Origin: Pedobacter panaciterrae
GTDB taxonomy: Bacteria > Bacteroidota > Bacteroidia > Sphingobacteriales > Sphingobacteriaceae
DNA length: 64,000 nt
Direction: 5' to 3'
NCBI RefSeq assembly: GCF_013204795.1
Contig: NZ_JABMKW010000016.1
Coordinates: 248,001 to 312,000 of the forward strand
The notes under the pieces were generated by a model, which saw only the letters and a program-made list of their open reading frames with translations, was not told the DNA's origin and searched no databases. The position numbers and the translations under genes were made by a program. This document shows, piece by piece, positions 8,491-16,539 of this stretch (its first letter is position 1; each line of letters begins with the position of its first letter).

Positions 8491-9228
8491 TCAATTTTGT
8501 TTTGACGGACGAATAACAATATCGCCAATTTCAACATCGTTAGGTTGGCTTATTGCATAAATTACAGCATTGGCAATAGCTATGGGATCTATGGCAATCT
8601 GTTCCATTCCCTTTTGGACAGCTGTTTTCATTTCTTCATTTTTTATGTTGTTTGCAAAATCTGTTTTCACAATTCCGGGCGAAATGCCTGTAATGCGTAT
8701 GTTTCCATCTGACTCTTGACGAAACGCCTCTGCAATCGTGCGAATGGCATTTTTAGTTCCTGCATAAACGCCCTGCATTGGGACAATCTTTATTCCTGAA
8801 GTAGAAATGATATTAACGATATGTCCCGATCGTTGTTGTTTGAAAATAGGAATTGCAGCGGCCATCCCATACAAAACGCCTTTCAGGTTAATGTCGATCA
8901 TTTCTTCCCAACCGTCAATATCCAATTCGTCAATACGGCTTAATTGACTGACACCTGCATTATTTACAACGGCATCTAATTTTCCATATTGCTCAACTGC
9001 CGTATTTACCAACCTAACTAGATCGGCTTTATCCTTTACATCAATTTGAGCAAAGGTGGCTTCACCACCTTTATTTTTAACTTCTTCAACAAGTTGTTGT
9101 AATTGTTCTGTTCGTCTTGCACCCAAAACAACCTTGGCACCATTTTTTGCTAATTCTATTGCAATGGCTTTGCCCATTCCGCTGCTTGCACCTGTAATGG
9201 CTACAACTTTCCCTTTAATATTTTCCAT
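8491..9228 (-). CDS. short-chain dehydrogenase/reductase (SDR)
   Basis: 245 residues, the standard length of a classical SDR. The NAD(P)-binding motif TGASSGMGKAIA is at about residues 13-24, NNAGVS at about 88-93, the catalytic Ser in IISTSG, and the YxxxK pair in GVYAGTKNAI. The Arg-Arg pair after the second strand (LGARRTEQL) favours NADP. It should catalyse reversible carbonyl/alcohol conversion of an unknown substrate in the cytoplasm. It is the middle gene of the AKR-SDR-AraC unit, 12 bp after the AKR gene. Confidence 0.9.
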   Translation of the reverse strand: MENIKGKVVAITGASSGMGKAIAIELAKNGAKVVLGARRTEQLQQLVEEVKNKGGEATFAQIDVKDKADLVRLVNTAVEQYGKLDAVVNNAGVSQLSRIDELDIDGWEEMIDINLKGVLYGMAAAIPIFKQQRSGHIVNIISTSGIKIVPMQGVYAGTKNAIRTIAEAFRQESDGNIRITGISPGIVKTDFANNIKNEEMKTAVQKGMEQIAIDPIAIANAVIYAISQPNDVEIGDIVIRPSKQN

Positions 9229-9240
9229 TGCTGTTCGTTT

Positions 9241-10224
<984 letters not shown>

Positions 10225-10336
10225 TTATTTAATTATTTCTAAAACTGACTTAAATTTCAAGTACAAAATTCTTGATTGTCGCGCTGTAAAAAGTAGTTGG
10301 ATTGGTAATTGTTGTAGTCAGATTTTCAAACGTTTT

Positions 10337-10540
10337 TTAAACACTATAAATTAATCCGATGCCTTTATCTAACGATTTGATGGCTGTCAGATCATCGGCA
10401 GACAACTCTAAGTCAAGTACATTGAAATTTTCATTAATCCTTTTCATATTTGCTGATTTCGGAATAACAACGACTTCTTTTTGGATTAAACATCTCAGAA
10501 CCACTTGGGCGATATTCGTGTTATATTTGCTTGAGAGCAT
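10337..10540 (-). pseudogene. truncated aldo/keto reductase, C-terminal fragment
   Basis: 67 codons matching the end of an AKR of the YtbE/DkgA type: NTNIAQVVLRCLIQKEVVVI, then PKSANMKRINENFNVLDLEL, then LSADDLTAIKSLDKG. Full-length proteins have about 270-280 residues, so roughly 200 N-terminal residues are missing. A stop lies four codons before the first Met. The extreme C-terminus (GLIYSV) is also not the usual one. It has diverged from the intact AKR next door and is of another subfamily. It is a gene relic, not a functional enzyme. Confidence 0.8.
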
Positions 10541-10678
10541 AACAACAAGTTAATGGAAATCTGCCAGCACATGCAGTTTACTCCTTAGGTTTTCGTCGCG
10601 GAAAGGAATATCTGGAGGTATATTATTGAATCATCAGGGTGATAAATTCAATTTATTGTATCTTCCTAAAAAAAACAA

Positions 10679-11815
10679 ATGAAGAAAACCAAACTACTAA
10701 TTCTAACTCTGTTTATTGCCAATTTCAGTTACGCACAAACCGCTCTAATGGATAGTTTAATTCAAAAAAACTACTCCACCTTTAAAAAAAACAATAACAA
10801 CACTTTCGAAGGAAAAGGATGGATTACCCTACAGGATGAAATCAGCAAAAACAATTCTGTGTTATTGGGCGAGCTGCATTTCACCGATGAAGTCCCTTAC
10901 TTCACAAATGCGATTATTAATAATATTAAGTTCGACAACTATATTCTAGAAATTGATCCATATACAATCAACACAATATCAACAAAAATTAAATCCTTAT
11001 CCTCAGCTGAACTGGACAAATTCCGTAATGAATCAGGTTCAGCTTTATCTTTTTTACAAGGTGAAGCTGAGTTTGATTTATTCAAAAACATACTTCAGCA
11101 GAATATCAAACTATATGGAGCTGATCAAATTAGTTTATTTTCAGACCGATTACTGCTTTCGGAATTGAGGAAACAAACCAAAAATGCTAAAGCAAAAGAA
11201 ATTTATAAGCAGATGATCGCTAATTCCGCTGCTTATGACACAAAAAATAACACCACATTCTATTTGTTCTCTGACGATTGTTTGGCAAAAATGAATGCAT
11301 TGAGTACCCTGAATTTATCAGCCAACGAGAAAGAGCAGCTTGAAGCACTAAAATTAAGCAGGGAACTATATTTAAGTCGAATTCACCCTTTAAGAGTTCA
11401 ATACATGAAGCACCTGATTCTTGAAAAACTACCTGAATGGAAAGACAAGAAGAATCTTTTCAAATTTGGTGCTAATCACCTGCCTAAAGGAGAGAGTTTA
11501 ATGGAAGTATTCGATATTGGAAACCTGGTTTCCAATATCGAAGAGGCAAATTACCGGAAGTCATTACACATTATGCTCATCGGAAAAGAAGAAGGTGAAA
11601 CATTGGCTGATTTAGATCAATATAAATCTTTCTTAACCGTCGTAAAAGATGACAATTGGTATACCTATGATTTAAGCCCCTTGAAACAAGCAATCTCTAA
11701 AAAGAAGCTTAAAGTAGAGAATTTGGAGCTGGAAAGAATTATAAAAGGTTACGACTATTTGGTTTTCATTCCAAACATAACTAAAACCCCAAAAAGAGGC
11801 AGGAAAGACTATTAA
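10679..11815 (+). CDS. exported protein, EreA/ChaN/TraB-like fold (tentative)
   Basis: 378 residues with a clear signal peptide (LLILTLFIANFSYAQ). I do not recognise a named family, but the motif spacing resembles the erythromycin esterase/ChaN/TraB-Tiki group. VLLGELHFTDEVPYF lies near residue 60, an acidic ILEIDPY about 30 residues on, and FKFGANHLPKGES near residue 265. These would supply the Glu-His and His metal or catalytic residues of that fold. The protein would act in the periplasm or at the surface as a hydrolase or protease. It is monocistronic. Substrate and true family are uncertain. Confidence 0.6.
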   Translation: MKKTKLLILTLFIANFSYAQTALMDSLIQKNYSTFKKNNNNTFEGKGWITLQDEISKNNSVLLGELHFTDEVPYFTNAIINNIKFDNYILEIDPYTINTISTKIKSLSSAELDKFRNESGSALSFLQGEAEFDLFKNILQQNIKLYGADQISLFSDRLLLSELRKQTKNAKAKEIYKQMIANSAAYDTKNNTTFYLFSDDCLAKMNALSTLNLSANEKEQLEALKLSRELYLSRIHPLRVQYMKHLILEKLPEWKDKKNLFKFGANHLPKGESLMEVFDIGNLVSNIEEANYRKSLHIMLIGKEEGETLADLDQYKSFLTVVKDDNWYTYDLSPLKQAISKKKLKVENLELERIIKGYDYLVFIPNITKTPKRGRKDY

Positions 11816-11957
11816 ATCTGATCAAGAGCCGGCTGTTTTATAGCGCAGACGGCTTACTTGGGTGAAGCCCGCTCATAACACCCAAAGAAAATGAGGTTCA
11901 GCAGAAATACTTTGAACACAGTTTGAAGAATATTTAGGCGTTAGAAAGATATAAAAA

Positions 11958-11984
11958 ACCGGAATCGAAGTGTTCGATCCCGGT
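11958..11984 (-). terminator. minus-strand terminator-like hairpin, cassette 2
   Basis: A 12-bp stem with one mismatch (11958-11969 with 11973-11984) and a 3-nt loop, followed on the minus strand by six T. Its plus-strand right flank, GTACCGATCAGCGGGACT, resembles the complement of a tRNA acceptor and T-arm. Confidence 0.55.
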
Positions 11985-12000
11985 ATGTACCGATCAGCGG

Positions 12001-12084
12001 GACTACTTTGAATATTTAAAAGCCTTTTTATTACTTATTGAGCCTATAGTGGAAGATTTGAAAGTTAAAGGTTTTATAAAATAG
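12001..12084 (+). pseudogene. relic peptide related to the one at 7256
   Basis: Reads YFEYLKAFLLLIEPIVEDL and ends at a TAG. The segment right of the hairpin at 7.2 kb reads YLEHMERFLSLIEPIID, then a stop. The shared YxExxxxFLxLIEPI pattern shows that the two loci are related copies. Whether this strand or the other was ever coding is not certain. Confidence 0.35.
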
Positions 12085-12270
12085 CTGCTCTGGATTCTTA
12101 GTTTTTTTTCTAGACATAATCTTGCTTTTATTTTGTCTTCAGCATTTTCGAGTTCCGAGAAAAATGCCCGACCTCAAGGGCGCAAGATTCTTTTGTGTAT
12201 ACAAAAGTACATCTTGCAAAACACCCGCGTGGTTAAAGTATTCCTGTAGGTCGCTCGAATTTGTGGATAT

Positions 12271-12465
12271 TTACTTTTGTTGGTTCTCTGGAAAACCAGG
12301 ATTTTTAATTGCACTTTTGGTATAGGAATAGAGGCAATTATCTACCGCGAGTTCATCCTTAATTCCCGGTAATAAACTGAGGAGCCAGGCTTGATTCTTG
12401 TTCTTGAGGCAAATGCTTTCTTCGGTCTGATCATAATCAAAGTTTTGATAAGCAAAAGTGATGGG
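12271..12465 (-). pseudogene. C-terminal relic of an unidentified gene
   Basis: Sixty-four sense codons without a start, bounded by stops, with protein-like composition: TFAYQNFDYDQTEESICL, then AWLLSLLPGIKDELAVDN, then SAIKNPGFPENQQK and a stop. There is no start codon and no upstream continuation, so it is the tail of a deleted gene. I recognise no family. Confidence 0.4.
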
Positions 12466-12617
12466 TTAAGAAACAGGAAGATGGTACTCCCGAAGTTAAG
12501 AACCTTTAAAGTATCAAATAAAACTTATGAAAATTTATAACTGCTGCCAGCAGTATGTTTAAAATGGGAAATTCAATTTATGCAAAGGCCTAACACAAAC
12601 AAAAATAACAGAAAAAA

Positions 12618-13964
12618 ATGAGATTACTATTTTTTGGACTTTTAACATTACTTACCACAAATTCCTTTGCCCAAGGCAATGGACAGTTTGTAAAAGAACA
12701 TCAATCAAATTGCAAAATATGGTTAGATGAACCGACAACCGCAGACAGCCTAATTTGGGATGGCAATTGCAAAAACAATTTTGCATCCGGAGCTGGCTTT
12801 TTGCAATGGTTTCAAAATAATAAATTGGCAGCTACCTACAAAGGTGAAATGAAGCAAGGAAAATTTGACGGGAAAGGAAAATTTGAAATTATTGGATATG
12901 CCAGTTTTGAAGGAACTTTTATCAACGGTTTCTTAAACGGAAAAGGTGCAGCCTATTTCAACAACGGCGGTAAAACCATTGGCAATTTTGTAAATGGTGA
13001 TTTTTTAAACCTAGATGATCAATATCTACCTCTCCTTAAAAAACAAACTTTAGCCCTTAAAAACACGGCTGAGACTTATGGCAACATCAGCAAAGATGAT
13101 AACCTTTTCTATTACGTACTCGCTCCTAAAAACCCAATACGGGCGGTTTTAGTTCTATTTCCATCAACAGGCGAAACGGCAGAAAATGTAATCAGCTGCA
13201 ATAAATTTTTGATGCAACAAGCATACGATAAAAATATTCTGTCGGTAGTAGTGAGTGCAAACTACAACAACACATTAGATACGGATACAACATCAAAACG
13301 TTTTTTTGATACCGCTTTTGAAGATATTGTAACAAAGTATAAAGCTCCAAAAAATAAATTTATTTTAAGTGGACTTTCGTTAGGCGGGATGAACGCACTG
13401 CAATACACCGAAATGTCTCACAATGCAAAATACATCACTTACTTAACACCATTGGCAGTAATTGGTGTAGATCCACCAGTAGATCTAATAGATTTATACA
13501 ACGGCGCAAAAAATGCAATTGTTAAGTACGAAAAAGAAGGGGATAAATTATCTCAAAGTAAAAAAATAGCATTGCAGGAAGACCATTTTCTGGTAAATGA
13601 ATTTAAAAAACAGTATGGCGGGTCGCCAGACGAGTTTCCTGAAAAATATGTGGAAGGTTCGATGTTTACAAGAAGCAGAGACGATGGCGGCAATGCAAAA
13701 TATTTGATCACTGTTCCTGTTAGATTATACTGTGACCCAGATATAGTTTGGCAACTTAAAAACAAAGGCAGGACCTATTATGATTTGAATGCTGCCAATC
13801 TTTCGGCAATGACAAATTTTTTAATGCAAAGCGGAAATAAAAAAGCAGAATTTATTCCCGCCATTGGGAAAGGTTTTAGGGTCGACGGAACAAGACATCC
13901 ACATTCTTGGTCAATTGTAGAACCTACGGATTGTATCAAATGGATCTTGGATTTGGCTAAGTAA
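12618..13964 (+). CDS. exported MORN-repeat and alpha/beta-hydrolase fusion protein
   Basis: 448 residues. A signal peptide (LLFFGLLTLLTTNSFAQG) is followed at about residues 55-130 by MORN-like repeats (YKGEMKQGKFDGKGKF, FEGTFINGFLNGKGAAYF, IGNFVNGDF). Residues 160-448 form an alpha/beta hydrolase. The nucleophile elbow is GLSLGG with Ser254. The acid is probably in RLYCDPD, and the catalytic His is in RHPHSWS (His427 or His429). The hydrolase part resembles esterases of the Fes/PHB-depolymerase style. It would act outside the inner membrane. MORN segments often bind lipid or protein, so they may tether the enzyme. Substrate unknown; monocistronic. Confidence 0.75.
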   Translation: MRLLFFGLLTLLTTNSFAQGNGQFVKEHQSNCKIWLDEPTTADSLIWDGNCKNNFASGAGFLQWFQNNKLAATYKGEMKQGKFDGKGKFEIIGYASFEGTFINGFLNGKGAAYFNNGGKTIGNFVNGDFLNLDDQYLPLLKKQTLALKNTAETYGNISKDDNLFYYVLAPKNPIRAVLVLFPSTGETAENVISCNKFLMQQAYDKNILSVVVSANYNNTLDTDTTSKRFFDTAFEDIVTKYKAPKNKFILSGLSLGGMNALQYTEMSHNAKYITYLTPLAVIGVDPPVDLIDLYNGAKNAIVKYEKEGDKLSQSKKIALQEDHFLVNEFKKQYGGSPDEFPEKYVEGSMFTRSRDDGGNAKYLITVPVRLYCDPDIVWQLKNKGRTYYDLNAANLSAMTNFLMQSGNKKAEFIPAIGKGFRVDGTRHPHSWSIVEPTDCIKWILDLAK

Positions 13965-14076
13965 AAGTATACAATGTCGGTTTTATACAAGCTAGAAGCT
14001 GGTTTTAAATATATTTTCGAATGAATTTAAAGGTATAACCACGCTCATCAAATATTTTGCATTCGCCATACTCCTA

Positions 14077-14520
14077 TTGGTTGTAGTCGGTATTTCAATA
14101 AAAAGAACCATCAATCAATCAACAGCACTACCAGAACGAGGTTGTTTTGTAAATTACATTCCAATTGATACTGCTCAAAAAGAGATTATTTTTCCACGAT
14201 TAGCTGGCCATCTATTAAGTTATACAGGAGACGGTAAAGCATTGTTTACAACTATAACGAATAACTTTTCAAGGCCCATTTCAATGAAAGAGTGGCTGGC
14301 TTTGAAACAAAAGCCAAACAAACAAATCGCTGTTAAATCGACCTTAATAGAAGCTAGAGGAACGGTTAAAGCAAATGGTAATAAGTTGGTTTTTGAAAGT
14401 GATAAACCAGGCTTTCATAAAGTATTTTTGATAGACCTTTTTAAGGGAAATATCACTAAACTTAATGATGTAAAGACACACGATAAGTATGCTATTAGCA
14501 CCTGTGATCCGAATCTGTAA
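14077..14520 (+). CDS. hypothetical protein, N-terminus probably frameshifted
   Basis: The frame from TTG 14077 gives 147 residues beginning inside a membrane helix. The same frame upstream is open and reads FKGITTLIKYFAFAILLL, completing a normal N-terminal membrane segment. An ATG at 14021 begins MNLK in another frame and meets a stop two codons later; adding one A in the TTTAAAGG run joins it to the long frame. So the gene either lost one base or starts at a non-standard codon. The soluble part (PERGCFVNYIPIDTAQKEII, LAGHLLSYTGDG) is of no family I know. Confidence 0.55.
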   Translation: MVVVGISIKRTINQSTALPERGCFVNYIPIDTAQKEIIFPRLAGHLLSYTGDGKALFTTITNNFSRPISMKEWLALKQKPNKQIAVKSTLIEARGTVKANGNKLVFESDKPGFHKVFLIDLFKGNITKLNDVKTHDKYAISTCDPNL

Positions 14521-14531
14521 ACATATTAATT

Positions 14532-14735
14532 ATGGTTTATAATTTACAAGCTTTTATTTGCCGACAAAGTGATGCCATACCACTTACAACGCATCATAAA
14601 AAAGCCATTTAAGTTAATCTCGAACAAGGATTATGTTTAATACCTATGACCGTTGACTTATCTGACCAAATCAATAAGGATCTGCAATTGGCAAACCTAG
14701 CTGTGTTCTCTTACCTCACTGAAAATCGAAAATAA
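14532..14735 (+). pseudogene. small gene relic with an internal stop
   Basis: From ATG 14532 the frame reads MVYNLQAFICRQSDAIPLT, a TAA at codon 27 (14610-14612), then VNLEQGLCLIPMTVDLSDQI and on to a stop at 14733. Both halves are protein-like and in one frame, so a single nonsense change and a truncated end are the simplest reading. I cannot name the family. Confidence 0.45.
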
Positions 14736-14775
14736 GCCTTTATTCGACGATTTGAAAATCGCCTAAAAACAAAAA

Positions 14776-14801
14776 AGCCCTTTAAGATATCTTAAAGGGC
14801 T
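14776..14801 (-). terminator. minus-strand palindromic terminator, cassette 3
   Basis: A perfect 26-nt palindrome (AGCCCTTTAAGAT and its complement) followed on the minus strand by a T-run. Its plus-strand right flank, CGTGAGCGCACTGATTTCGA, resembles the complement of a tRNA T-arm and acceptor. It is the third copy of the hairpin and tRNA-end arrangement in this region. Confidence 0.6.
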
Positions 14802-15079
14802 CACAGGTCCCGTGAGCGCACTGATTTCGAACTACATTTTAATGGATTGACCGAATTTAAGAGTTTGATTTTCGAAAGAAGAGCAATTGGAATCCACAAT
14901 TAAGATTTAGCCGGAAGAAATCAAAAATTGACAAATATCGGGTAATTGGATTTTAAAGGGGTAAGATGTTGATTAGAAATAATGAAAGTTTGTTGATAAA
15001 TAACAACTCGATGAGTGATGTGAAATCTCACGTTATTACGTTAAGGAGTTACATTATTTAACCCGTATATGTAATAACA

Positions 15080-15480
15080 TTGTTAATGGAATTTCAAAAA
15101 AATGAAGCTAAAAAAATGCCACTTCGCAAGAGGCCTATCTTGATAGTGGATAATTTAAATAGAAGTTTCGGTACAGGACCGTATATAAAGGCAATGCTAG
15201 AATATTCTTTAAGTGGAAATCAACCGTCAAAATTCCGAAACGAGGATGAGCTTATTGACCGGACTTTACCGAATTTAACTAACCTCTATGAGATTTATCA
15301 AAAAGGCAACATTACACAGAAGCATACCCTGATGAGGGGGGTGTTCAAAGATAATCTGGTATGGGGTGATGGTATGTTTAGAACCGCTTTTATTGACCCA
15401 ACGTTTAATGATAACATACTGAAAGTCAAGCAAAAAGGGTTGCTTTTTAATGAGCAACCCTTTAAGGTTTTGGGCTTGAG
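15080..15480 (+). pseudogene. serine recombinase, C-terminal remnant at tRNA-Leu
   Basis: About 130 codons survive. From roughly codon 65 on, the text matches the tail of large Bacteroidetes serine recombinases: LPNLTNLYEIYQKGNITQKH, then LMRGVFKDNLVWGDGMFRTA, then NDNILKVKQKGLLFNEQPF. The resolvase catalytic domain and the recombinase domain (several hundred residues) are missing upstream. The frame stays open across the terminator and the antisense of tRNA-Leu to 15610, but that part is not protein. Full-length recombinases of this kind often end beside their attachment site in a tRNA, as here. It marks a lost integrated element. Confidence 0.75.
15434..15463 (-). terminator. terminator of tRNA-Leu
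   Basis: An 11-bp stem (15434-15444 with 15453-15463), followed on the minus strand by further T residues. It lies 23 bp beyond the tRNA 3' end. It also falls inside the recombinase remnant's last codons on the other strand. Confidence 0.75.
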
Positions 15481-15486
15481 CCCGGT

Positions 15487-15569
15487 TAGTACCCAGCGCC
15501 GGAGTCGAACCGGCACGGTTTCCCACAGGTGTTTGAGACCAGCGCGTCTACCAATTCCGCCAGCTGGGC
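15487..15569 (-). tRNA. tRNA-Leu (anticodon CAA)
   Basis: A class II tRNA with the acceptor pair GCCCAGC (15563-15569) and GCTGGGT, discriminator A, D-arm GGCGGAATTGGTAGACGC, anticodon loop CTCAAAC giving CAA, a long variable arm, and T-arm GCCGGTTCGACTCCGGC. CCA is not encoded; the genome has CTA there. The serine recombinase remnant abuts its 3' end. Confidence 0.95.
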
Positions 15570-15614
15570 ATTTGCTTATTCAGCGGGATGCAAATGTATC
15601 AATTGAATAACTAA

Positions 15615-15914
15615 TTACCAAGACTTATTTAAATTATCTTCTTTAAGTTTTTTATCTACCCAAAAAGGGGCAAATGGCACTAATGATGCAAACCCTATGA
15701 GTACCACCTTTTTAAAGCTCCATTTATACTCTTGCCATGCCATAATTAAAAAAACAATGTACAGCACAAATAAAAGGCCATGAGCCCAACCTGTGTATTT
15801 CACAGCCAAAGGCATATCAGCCCAGTACTTTAGGGGCATAGCAATAAATACCAGCAAGATGTAAGAAATTCCCTCAGCAACGGCAACTTTTCTAAAAATG
15901 GATAATGTGTTCAT
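15615..15914 (-). CDS. DUF3817 membrane protein
   Basis: 99 residues from ATG 15914 (MNTLSIFRKVAVAEGISY); the frame runs 11 codons further upstream, but that extension is polar and less likely. Three membrane helices are visible. The family pattern is AEGISYILLVFIAMPLKY, then GWAHGLLFVLYIVFL, then FASLVPFAPFWVDKKL. DUF3817 proteins are small integral membrane proteins of unknown function. It stands between tRNA-Leu and hscB on the same strand, with an AT-rich promoter-like gap before it. Confidence 0.85.
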   Translation of the reverse strand: MNTLSIFRKVAVAEGISYILLVFIAMPLKYWADMPLAVKYTGWAHGLLFVLYIVFLIMAWQEYKWSFKKVVLIGFASLVPFAPFWVDKKLKEDNLNKSW

Positions 15915-15999
15915 ATATATGGATTTGCGGCAAAGGTATCCAAACAATCATTGTAAAAAAGTAGCATTTTACTTTTTTACAATGATTTAACAGCCAGCC

Positions 16000-16533
16000 T
16001 TATATATTGGCAGCTTTAGCAATACTTTCTCTAAGTCTTAACAAATACTTAGTACGATAATACAAGTCCTTTATTGCAATAAGTGTTTTATCCTGCTCCG
16101 CTGAAGTCTGACCTTCAAAAGAAGTTGTAAGTGATAAAATTTCATCCGACAACCCCTTCTCTACTCCATTAACATCTTCCTTTAGACTTGCCAGCTTCAC
16201 AGGGTCGGGATCAAATTGCAAATCCATTAATGCCTCATTAATATCCATCATCTCCATTAAAAAACTTTGGGGCAGAACATAGTTCTCACCTTCCTTTAAT
16301 AAGCCTTTCAATTCCAGAACATAATGTAATCGCTTCTGCGGATCACTTAGAACCTGATATGCTTTATTATTTACCGTACTCAATTCCAATACCTCAGCCT
16401 GTTTCTCATCGCTTTCATTAATATAAAAATCAGGATGATACTTCTTACTAAACTCATAAAACTTTTGCTTTACGAGGGCCACATCAGGATTAAAGCTTAA
16501 TGGTAAGCCATAAAATGCAAAATAGTCTGTCAT
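16000..16533 (-). CDS. hscB: Fe-S cluster co-chaperone HscB
   Basis: 177 residues, the usual HscB length. An N-terminal J domain carries HPD at residues 33-35 (KKYHPDFYIN) and the HscB-like LSTVNNKAYQVLSDPQKRLHY. A C-terminal three-helix domain binds the scaffold IscU (LPQSFLMEMMDINEALMDL). It delivers IscU to the Hsp70 HscA or DnaK for cluster transfer. It is the last gene of the long minus-strand run, 6 bp after rseP. iscX and a 2Fe-2S ferredoxin lie far away at the window end, so the Isc genes are dispersed. Confidence 0.9.
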   Translation of the reverse strand: MTDYFAFYGLPLSFNPDVALVKQKFYEFSKKYHPDFYINESDEKQAEVLELSTVNNKAYQVLSDPQKRLHYVLELKGLLKEGENYVLPQSFLMEMMDINEALMDLQFDPDPVKLASLKEDVNGVEKGLSDEILSLTTSFEGQTSAEQDKTLIAIKDLYYRTKYLLRLRESIAKAANI

Positions 16534-16539
16534 AAGGGC

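Larger units (their letters stand above)
11816..12617. other. 800-bp gap with hairpin cassette and gene relics
   Basis: No intact gene. It holds terminator-like hairpin cassette 2 (11958-11984), a plus-strand relic peptide directly after it (12001-12084), and a minus-strand relic frame (12271-12465). The plus-strand frame at 12122-12325 is Cys/Trp-rich, protein-unlike and opposite the relic; I do not call it. Confidence 0.5.
14521..15079. other. 560-bp gap with a gene relic and a palindromic terminator
   Basis: It holds the interrupted frame 14532-14735 and the palindrome at 14776-14801 with a tRNA-end-like flank. Beyond about 14830 I see only AT-rich, non-coding sequence leading into the recombinase remnant. 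Confidence 0.5.

Noticed and set aside
12122-12325. 67-codon plus-strand frame
   Set aside because: Cys, Trp and Phe rich, protein-unlike, no upstream signals, and partly opposite a more protein-like relic frame.
15481-15610. Extension of the recombinase frame across tRNA-Leu
   Set aside because: This part is the antisense of the tRNA (Arg/Pro-rich), not a protein domain.
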